Positions 7,295 to 11,970 of a DNA stretch of 11,970 nt are shown piece by piece. The translations under genes and the position numbers were made by a program. Numbering within the stretch: the stretch's first letter is position 1; every line of letters starts with the position of its first letter. This DNA is from Promethearchaeota archaeon (GTDB taxonomy: Archaea; Asgardarchaeota; Lokiarchaeia; Sigyniarchaeales; SOKP01): assembly GCA_030615145.1 (NCBI GenBank), contig JAUWZT010000101.1:1-11970 (forward strand), given 5' to 3'. The notes beneath the pieces were generated by a model. It made no database searches, had not been told where the DNA came from, and saw only the letters and a list, made by a program, of their open reading frames with translations.

Positions 7295-8488
7295 ATGAGT
7301 ATTATTGTAGATACTGTTTTATGTGAAGGCTGTGGTGCCTGTTTAACTTCATGTCCTTATGAAGGCGTTGAAATTATCGATGACATTGCTGTTTTTACGG
7401 AAGACTGTAATTTATGTAGGGCATGTATAGAATCATGCCCAGTAGATGCCATTACATTGGTACGGGCAGAACAAATCAAAAAAGTGGATAAAACACAGTA
7501 TAAAGGAGTTTGGATAATAGCAGAACATTATAAAAACGAAATTCACAAAGTTGCGTTTCAGCTCTTGGGGAAGGGGCGAGAGTTATCAAACACATTAAAT
7601 GTGAATTTAACTCTTGTCATATTAGGAGATAAATTTGACGATAAATTGGAAGAGGTTGGTGAATACGGTGTTGACGAAGTTATATACGTTAAATCTGCTA
7701 TATTAAAAGACTATTATTCGGACTTGTATGTAAACACATTAACCGATTTAATTACCAAATATAAGCCGGAGATTATATTAATCGGGGCTACTCCAACAGG
7801 AAGAGACTTTGCACCAAGAGTTGCCAAGCGATTAAATGCCGGATTGACAGCAGATTGTACTGGGTTAGATATCGAAGAGGAAACGGGTAATTTGATGCAA
7901 ACGAGACCCACATTTGGGGGAAATATCATGGCAACCATCCGTACGCCTTCGAGTAGACCACAAATGGCAACTGTGAGACCTGGTACTTTTAAAGCAGATA
8001 AAACCGCTAAAAAGAAAGTAAGAATTATTAAAATCGAAAAAGAATTTAAAGAAAAAGATACAGCAACTAAAATCATAAAGATCATAGCAAAACAAAAGGA
8101 GAAAGTCAATCTAGAAGACGCCGAAATAATTGTTGCTGGAGGGAGAGGCGTTGGTTCAATAGAAGGTTTCAAAATTATTGAGGAATTGGCTAATGTCTTA
8201 GGAGCAGAACTGGGAGGTTCAAGAGTTCCAGTAGAACTAAATTGGCTAGGCGAAGATAGACAAGTTGGGCAAACCGGGAAAACTGTTTGTCCAAAACTCT
8301 ATATCGCATGTGGAATTTCGGGAGCGATCCAACATTTAGTGGGCATGCAAAATTCAGAAATTATCGTTGCAATTAACAAAGATCCTCATGCTCCGATTTT
8401 CCAAGTAGCTCACTATGGTATCGTTGGCGATTTGCAAAAAGTTGTACCTGTTTTGATTGAAGAACTTAAAAAAACTAAGTCTGAGTAA
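7295..8488 (+). CDS. etfA: Electron-transfer flavoprotein alpha subunit with N-terminal 2x[4Fe-4S] ferredoxin domain
   Basis: A 397-residue protein counted from the ATG at 7295. Residues 1-60 are a bacterial-type ferredoxin domain with two full cluster motifs: C10, C13, C16, C20 and C38, C41, C44, C48. A linker leads to the EtfA domain I (about 68-240) and the FAD-binding domain (about 275-397), with AGGRGVGS (281-288), GQTGKTV (325-331), GISGAIQHL (340-348) and NKDPHAPIFQ (361-370). H347 aligns with the flavin-contacting histidine of human ETF. The same ferredoxin fusion is known in CarE and LctC of Acetobacterium woodii, both parts of electron-bifurcating complexes. Here it probably relays electrons to or from free ferredoxin. 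The motif usually written VADYG reads VAHYG (371-375), a small deviation near the flavin. An ATG at 7277 in the same frame would add six residues and overlap etfB, but the SD argues for 7295. It forms an operon with etfB (14-base gap). Confidence 0.94.
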   Translation: MSIIVDTVLCEGCGACLTSCPYEGVEIIDDIAVFTEDCNLCRACIESCPVDAITLVRAEQIKKVDKTQYKGVWIIAEHYKNEIHKVAFQLLGKGRELSNTLNVNLTLVILGDKFDDKLEEVGEYGVDEVIYVKSAILKDYYSDLYVNTLTDLITKYKPEIILIGATPTGRDFAPRVAKRLNAGLTADCTGLDIEEETGNLMQTRPTFGGNIMATIRTPSSRPQMATVRPGTFKADKTAKKKVRIIKIEKEFKEKDTATKIIKIIAKQKEKVNLEDAEIIVAGGRGVGSIEGFKIIEELANVLGAELGGSRVPVELNWLGEDRQVGQTGKTVCPKLYIACGISGAIQHLVGMQNSEIIVAINKDPHAPIFQVAHYGIVGDLQKVVPVLIEELKKTKSE

Positions 8489-8532
8489 AATTATAAAAAA
8501 TTAAAAATAAAAAAGAAATATTTTCGTTTTTA
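8489..8532. terminator. Bidirectional AT-rich terminator between convergent etfA and the SDR gene
   Basis: Only 41 bases separate the two stop codons. On the plus strand T runs occur at 8521-8524 and 8527-8531. On the minus strand, the A runs at 8495-8518 read as successive T tracts past the SDR stop. This arrangement can end both transcripts in the archaeal manner. Confidence 0.45.
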
Positions 8533-9321
8533 GACTTTATCTAGACGACCACCGTTTATTCCTATGACCTCTCCATTCATAAACCACGCAGCATCGCTAC
8601 ACAAAAATAATATCACTTGAGAAACATATTTAGATTCACCTATTCCTAAAGGAATTCTTCCTGAGTAGTATTTTCTCCATTTTCCTTCTTGTTTACTCAA
8701 CAATTCACCGAGAATCGGAGTTTCAATAAGAGTAGGCATGATTGCATGGGATCTTATATTATATCGAATTAATTCTAATCCTGCAGTTTTAACCATTCCT
8801 ATCATTCCAGATTTGGCTGCTGCATAATTCAATTGACCGATATTTCCCTCAGCAGCTTGACTACTGATTGCAATTACTCGCTTATCAGGATAATCAGCGA
8901 TCTTTTCTTTTGGATTTTCCTTGCAATAAGCAATCCATCGCTTAGCACACGCTTGTAAAGTCAAGAAAAACCCTTTAAGGTGTGTATTTATCACATCGTT
9001 CCAATTTTCTTCTGATAATTTGTGTATCATTCCATCCTTTAAAATACCGGCAGAATGAATTAGAAAATCAACCGTTTCATATTTTTCAAACGCTTGATTA
9101 ACTCCAGCTTCGACCGAATCAGATTTTCGTACGTCTCCCTCAATAAATAGGACCTCTCCGCCTGCGTCTTTAATTTCTTTCTCAACACGCAACCCATTTT
9201 CTTTATCAAAATCAAGAATTACAACTTTTGCTCCTTCGGCTGCGAAATCCTTAGCGGCTCTTTCTGCCAAACCTGAAGCTCCACCCGTGAGAAAGGCTAC
9301 TTTACCATCAAATTTTCCCAT
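8530..9321 (-). CDS. Short-chain dehydrogenase/reductase, probably (3R)-3-hydroxyacyl-CoA dehydrogenase-like
   Basis: A 263-residue classical SDR. Rossmann motif TGGASGLA (12-19; the last position is usually Gly, here A19), D37 at the end of beta-2 (LDFD), which favours NAD over NADP, GDV at 62-64, HSAG (89-92), and the catalytic S153, Y166 and K170 in SSQAAEGNIGQLNYAAAK. The fourth tetrad residue, usually Asn in VNLKG, is H114 in NTHLKG. The same VHL-x-G form and a similar SAGIL-x-D stretch occur in the dehydrogenase part of peroxisomal MFE-2 (HSD17B4), which oxidises (3R)-hydroxyacyl-CoA. With an enoyl-CoA hydratase and acyl-CoA dehydrogenase nearby, a role in beta-oxidation or its reverse is plausible; a FabG-like or alcohol dehydrogenase role remains possible. 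GAGGT at 9330-9334 (minus) sits eight bases before the start. It converges on etfA and is transcribed separately. It is soluble, with no signal peptide. Confidence 0.88.
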   Translation of the reverse strand: MGKFDGKVAFLTGGASGLAERAAKDFAAEGAKVVILDFDKENGLRVEKEIKDAGGEVLFIEGDVRKSDSVEAGVNQAFEKYETVDFLIHSAGILKDGMIHKLSEENWNDVINTHLKGFFLTLQACAKRWIAYCKENPKEKIADYPDKRVIAISSQAAEGNIGQLNYAAAKSGMIGMVKTAGLELIRYNIRSHAIMPTLIETPILGELLSKQEGKWRKYYSGRIPLGIGESKYVSQVILFLCSDAAWFMNGEVIGINGGRLDKV

Positions 9322-9589
9322 TTTATTCGACCTCGAGTTTTAGTTTTTTTTATACTTTTTGTTATTTAATTTACTGTTCAATATAAATTTGAAGAATAAT
9401 AAGAATTTAAAATTTTTATTATTTAAGATAGGACATTTAGATCTAGATTACTATGTATAATTATATCGCGGACTTTTATTTTGACTAGTACTATATTTTA
9501 GTTCGATGAATATAATAATATTTTTGCTACTATTTTCTTTTCAATTACGATTAAAAAGGAATTACAAGGCGTAAGAAAAAAAAGATTAA

Positions 9590-9672
9590 GTAATGGAATG
9601 TGAATATATTTAGCGGGAAAAACTCATTCGTGGAGGAATAAATTATGGGCTAAAATAGAAACATTCCACTAC
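9590..9672. other. Long imperfect hairpin with a symmetric GAA/GAA internal loop (possible structured RNA)
   Basis: Pairing by reading: GTA 9590-9592 with TAC 9670-9672, an A/C mismatch, then TGGAATGT 9594-9601 with ACATTCCA 9661-9668 (8 bp). A 3x3 internal loop GAA 9602-9604 / GAA 9658-9660 follows, then TAT 9605-9607 with ATA 9655-9657, a bulged A, and TTTAGC 9609-9614 with GCTAAA 9649-9654. A GAA/GAA loop can form two sheared G-A pairs around an A-A pair, a stable RNA element. The stem encloses a 34-base loop that is richer in G than its surroundings. Which strand would be transcribed is unknown, but only the plus-strand reading gives the GAA/GAA loop. Confidence 0.3.
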
Positions 9673-9674
9673 AA

Positions 9675-9696
9675 ATAGAAAATCGAAATTTTCTAT
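9675..9696. other. 9-bp perfect hairpin with a 4-base loop
   Basis: ATAGAAAAT (9675-9683) pairs with ATTTTCTAT (9688-9696) around the loop CGAA. It begins two bases after the preceding long hairpin ends, so the two could stack in one RNA. It might also act as a terminator-like element, although no long T tract follows it. Confidence 0.35.
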
Positions 9697-9830
9697 CATA
9701 ATAAAGATCATTCAGATATAAAAATATTTCGAAAAATTCGCTAATTTTACAAACGCTCTATTTGAATATTCAATAAATTTACATGTTATAAGTAGGTTTG
9801 AAATAAATTCTCTATTATTTTAACTATATA

Positions 9831-9859
9831 ATCTTAGAATTAAATATAATTGCTAAGAT
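9831..9859. other. 12-bp hairpin with one bulged G
   Basis: ATCTTAGAATTA (9831-9842) pairs with TAATT and CTAAGAT (9847-9851 and 9853-9859) around the loop AATA, with G9852 bulged. The pairing is long for a 29-base span. It may be a structured RNA element or a protein-binding dyad. Confidence 0.35.
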
Positions 9860-9994
9860 AACTCATAATTTTAATTAAAAAAAAATATTTTTCTCGCACC
9901 CAGTAAATTAAAAATCAATTTATTTCAAAAATATTATCCAAATTAGTGTACAAAATTTTTGATCGCTAAGAATAAAATTGTAAAATGTACGATT

Positions 9995-10012
9995 TTATTA
10001 AGAACTTAATAA
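9995..10012. promoter_or_regulatory. 18-base dyad, candidate operator upstream of iorB
   Basis: TTATTAAG and CTTAATAA are exact inverted repeats separated by AA. A two-base loop cannot form a stable hairpin, so a homodimeric DNA-binding protein is the more natural reader. It lies about 230 bases before the iorB start, far for a simple operator unless the leader is long. Confidence 0.3.
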
Positions 10013-10244
10013 GGAAAAAGTCGTCATAAAATGTGAGATTAATACATCGTACTCAAATACCACTTTGTTTAACTTATTATTTGTTTTCTATTTGATTTTT
10101 AACCATATCTTTTAACCTATTAATAGAAATGAGGGGGGGAAAATGTTCCCATTATCATAAATAATGAATAATTTAATTAAATTTAAGAATCTAATTAAAA
10201 TTATTAAAGATTGTAAGTCTCTTAATTTTTAAAGAAATTTAATC

Positions 10245-10865
10245 ATGGAAATTAAAAGTTATAATTTATTGAACATAGGGGTGGGTGGCCAAGGCGTAAT
10301 TCGAGCAGCGCAAATTCTTTCATATGCAGCTTTATTGGAAAACTATAAAGTTAGAACTGCTGAAACGCATGGTATGGCCCAAAGAGGTGGTTCAGTTGCG
10401 TCATATCTTCGATTTGGTACTGAGGTGGAAGGACCACTTGTTCCACGAGGGAAGACCGACGCTGTTTTGGCTTTTGAAGCAAGTGAGGCGGTTAGGATTT
10501 TTAATTATGCTGGACCACAAACTGTCTTTTTATTAAATGCGAATATCATTGTTCCTCCTATGATTCATCAAATGGGTATGGACTATCCAGATATAAAACA
10601 AATAGGCGAATTTTTGAATAATGTCTCTCAAAACATATATTTTATAAATGCTGATGAGATGGCAATGAATTTGGGAAATCCTCGAACCATGAATGTTGTT
10701 ATGCTAGGCGTACTGTTAGGTTCACAAGCTATACCCCTTAAAAGGGAGTCTCTTGTACAGGCTATTTTGAGCTATCTCCCAACAAAAGTACACGATGTAA
10801 ATAAAAAAGCTTTTGAAATGGGAATTGAAAAGGGAAAAAACATAAGGAGGGATTTTAATGAGTAA
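10245..10865 (+). CDS. iorB: Indolepyruvate:ferredoxin oxidoreductase beta subunit
   Basis: A 206-residue protein, close to the usual length of IorB, consisting of the pyruvate:ferredoxin oxidoreductase gamma-type domain. Together with IorA it oxidatively decarboxylates aryl-pyruvates (from Trp, Phe, Tyr) with CoA to aryl-acetyl-CoA, CO2 and reduced ferredoxin. Visible signatures: NIGVGGQGV (10-18), ETHGMAQRGGSV (40-51), a stretch ending LVPRGKTDAVLAFE (65-78), and a conserved NVVMLGVLLG (150-159). It has no Fe-S motif of its own, as expected. The start at 10245 has no SD. The coding region ends inside the iorA start: the sequence ATGAGTAA holds the iorA ATG and the iorB TAA, and iorB's last codons contain the iorA SD, so the two are translationally coupled. 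Many archaea and bacteria have iorA first; here iorB leads. Confidence 0.93.
   Translation: MEIKSYNLLNIGVGGQGVIRAAQILSYAALLENYKVRTAETHGMAQRGGSVASYLRFGTEVEGPLVPRGKTDAVLAFEASEAVRIFNYAGPQTVFLLNANIIVPPMIHQMGMDYPDIKQIGEFLNNVSQNIYFINADEMAMNLGNPRTMNVVMLGVLLGSQAIPLKRESLVQAILSYLPTKVHDVNKKAFEMGIEKGKNIRRDFNE
10845..10850 (+). promoter_or_regulatory. Shine-Dalgarno site of iorA inside the iorB end
   Basis: AGGAGG lies seven bases before the ATG at 10858 and is embedded in the last codons of iorB. It fixes the iorA start and the 8-base overlap. Confidence 0.75.
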
Positions 10866-11970
10866 ACCCTACTATGCAGAAGACAATCCCGGAAAAAAAA
10901 TCGTTATGTTAGGTAATGAAGCAATTGCTCGCGGAATTTTGGAAGCAGGCGTTGTCATTGGTGCGGGATATCCGGGCACTCCATCGTCCGAGATATTGCC
11001 AGCATTAGCGGAAATGCAAAAATATTTTCCACATCTCAAATTAGAATGGAGTATTAACGAAAAAGTAGGTTTTGAAGTAGCGTACGGGGGATCTATGTCA
11101 AATGTACGCGCAGTTGCGGTAATGAAGCATGTTGGGTTAAATGTCGCATCAGATGCGTTCATGACGGCTTGCTATGCTGGAGCTCGAGGTGGAATGGTGG
11201 TAATCTCGGCAGATGATCCTAATTGCTATTCTTCTCAAAATGAACAAGATAATCGATATTTTGGGCTTCACGCTTTAGTACCGGTGTTTGAACCCGCGAC
11301 ACCACAAGAAGCAAAAGAAATGATAAAATATGCTTTTGATTTTTCAGAAGAATATCACTCTTTAGTATTATTTCGGACTACAACCAGGTTGAACCACGGG
11401 AGAGGAGACGTTATTCTTGGAGAAGTTAAAGAAATTAATCGGGATTACGGTTTTGATTGGGATCGTTCCAGATGGGTTTGTTTGCCATCACACACAAGAG
11501 TTTTGCGTGTTAGATTGTTAGAAAGATTAGAGGACATCTCTGAATTTGCTGACGAATTTCCTTTTAACTCATTAAAATTATCAAAAGAGAGAATTAACGG
11601 CGTTAGATATGGATTTGTTGCTGCAGGCATACCATACTCTCAATTACTAGATGCTCTTAATTTTTTCGGTATTACTAATAAAGTATCAATTTTAAAACTC
11701 GGGTTAGTTTATCCTCCACCTAAAAAACTAATCAAAAAATTATTCGATTCTGCGGATGAAATTGTAGGTCTTGAGGAGCTAGAGCCATTTATTGAAAATA
11801 TCTTAAAGCAACTAGCATTCGAAGAAGGCATCCCAAAAGAACTCAAAATTCATGGTAAAGACTTGTTTCCTCAAAATGGTGAATTCTCTGCAGAAATTTA
11901 TTTAGAAAATATTGCTAGTTTGGTTGGATTGCCCTACGAAAAAGTATCTGTGCCAGAGAATATAATGATT
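10858..11970 (+). CDS. iorA: Indolepyruvate:ferredoxin oxidoreductase alpha subunit, N-terminal part (runs off the window)
   Basis: The frame is open from ATG 10858 to the last base, giving 371 residues of a protein that is normally about 600-650. The seen part holds the thiamine-diphosphate PYR-type domain and the following domain II. Diagnostic stretches are MLGNEAIARG (17-26), GAGYPGTPSSEI (35-46), INEKVGFE (66-73; E68 is in the position of the TPP-activating glutamate), SADDPNCYSSQNEQDNR (117-133) and RTTTR (173-177). The ADDP-x3-SSQNEQD pattern is specific to IorA rather than pyruvate or 2-oxoglutarate enzymes. The missing C-terminal part should hold the TPP pyrophosphate-binding domain and a ferredoxin domain with two [4Fe-4S] clusters. 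It overlaps iorB by 8 bases and should form a heteromer with it. Reduced ferredoxin from this enzyme could feed the Etf/acyl-CoA dehydrogenase system upstream. Confidence 0.95.
   Translation, partial: MSKPYYAEDNPGKKIVMLGNEAIARGILEAGVVIGAGYPGTPSSEILPALAEMQKYFPHLKLEWSINEKVGFEVAYGGSMSNVRAVAVMKHVGLNVASDAFMTACYAGARGGMVVISADDPNCYSSQNEQDNRYFGLHALVPVFEPATPQEAKEMIKYAFDFSEEYHSLVLFRTTTRLNHGRGDVILGEVKEINRDYGFDWDRSRWVCLPSHTRVLRVRLLERLEDISEFADEFPFNSLKLSKERINGVRYGFVAAGIPYSQLLDALNFFGITNKVSILKLGLVYPPPKKLIKKLFDSADEIVGLEELEPFIENILKQLAFEEGIPKELKIHGKDLFPQNGEFSAEIYLENIASLVGLPYEKVSVPENIMI

Larger units (their letters stand above)
9322..10244. other. 923-base intergenic region with no convincing gene, rich in hairpins and dyads
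   Basis: This very AT-rich gap separates the divergent SDR and iorB genes. Stops are frequent in all frames and no complete protein is supported. It is too long to be just two promoters. Reading it by eye finds a cluster of inverted repeats: an imperfect long hairpin (9590-9672), a 9-bp hairpin (9675-9696), a 12-bp bulged hairpin (9831-9859), a two-part hairpin (9948-9990), a 12-bp palindrome (9762-9773), an 18-base dyad (9995-10012) and a seven-G run with a small hairpin (10133-10150). One short coding-like stretch occurs at 9604-9675. It could hold a small RNA gene, a decayed gene, or a complex control region. No tRNA T-loop or rRNA-like sequence was seen. Confidence 0.6.

Noticed and set aside
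7714..8172. Minus-strand open frame of 152 codons opposite etfA
   Set aside because: Its apparent hydrophobic segments are the complement of EtfA codons; EtfA motifs on the plus strand fully explain the region.
9762..9773. 12-bp palindrome TTGAATATTCAA
   Set aside because: Perfect but isolated, short and AT-rich; reported only as part of the intergenic description.
10170..10183. 14-bp palindrome AATTTAATTAAATT before iorB
   Set aside because: It contains only A and T in a nearly pure A/T stretch, so chance explains it easily.
9322..10244. Possible tRNA, rRNA or CRISPR array in the long gap
   Set aside because: No T-arm consensus, no GC-rich helices expected of stable RNAs, and no regularly spaced repeats were found.
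10324..10536. Second plus-strand frame inside iorB
   Set aside because: It overlaps the conserved THGMAQRGG region of iorB in another frame and has no family resemblance.
10872..11162. Minus-strand open frame opposite iorA
   Set aside because: Antisense to the diagnostic IorA thiamine-diphosphate domain; no independent support.

Overview
The window is a strongly AT-rich stretch, and the gaps between genes are even richer in A and T than the genes. It reads as archaeal DNA, most likely from an Asgard (Lokiarchaeia-like) archaeon. The support is the style of the large PAS/GAF histidine kinase, oligo-T tracts after genes instead of GC-rich terminator hairpins, several genes without a Shine-Dalgarno site next to others with a strong one, and the gene content: beta-oxidation enzymes, ferredoxin-linked electron-transfer flavoprotein and indolepyruvate:ferredoxin oxidoreductase. 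The lineage is an inference; no rRNA or other marker gene is present.

Layout. 1-221 is an AT-rich leader. 222-3173 (+) encodes a 983-residue soluble sensor histidine kinase. Directly behind its double stop lies a start-less, coding-like remnant (3177-3305). 3359-4168 (-) is a metallo-beta-lactamase-fold hydrolase, divergent from an enoyl-CoA hydratase (4224-4991, +) across a short gap that holds a 17-bp dyad. Next come an acyl-CoA dehydrogenase (5117-6268, +), T-tract terminators, and etfB (6471-7280, +) followed by etfA (7295-8488, +). EtfA carries an N-terminal ferredoxin domain with two [4Fe-4S] clusters. A short-chain dehydrogenase (8530-9321, -) converges on etfA. A 923-base gap (9322-10244) has no convincing gene but an unusual number of hairpins and dyads. 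The window closes with iorB (10245-10865, +) and the N-terminal 371 residues of iorA (10858 to the window end, +), which overlap by 8 bases.

How the genes may work together. Acyl-CoA dehydrogenase, EtfB and ferredoxin-fused EtfA occur in the order known from the electron-bifurcating caffeyl-CoA reductase CarCDE of Acetobacterium woodii, and EtfB carries the loop typical of bifurcating Etfs. With the enoyl-CoA hydratase and a short-chain dehydrogenase resembling the (3R)-hydroxyacyl-CoA dehydrogenase of peroxisomal MFE-2, this covers three of the four beta-oxidation steps; thiolase and acyl-CoA ligase are not in the window. IorAB would make reduced ferredoxin and aryl-acetyl-CoA from aryl-pyruvates. 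The inferred theme is anaerobic acyl-CoA or amino-acid metabolism in which ferredoxin, NADH and acyl-CoA redox are coupled through a bifurcating or confurcating Etf. No mobile element, CRISPR array, tRNA or rRNA was seen.
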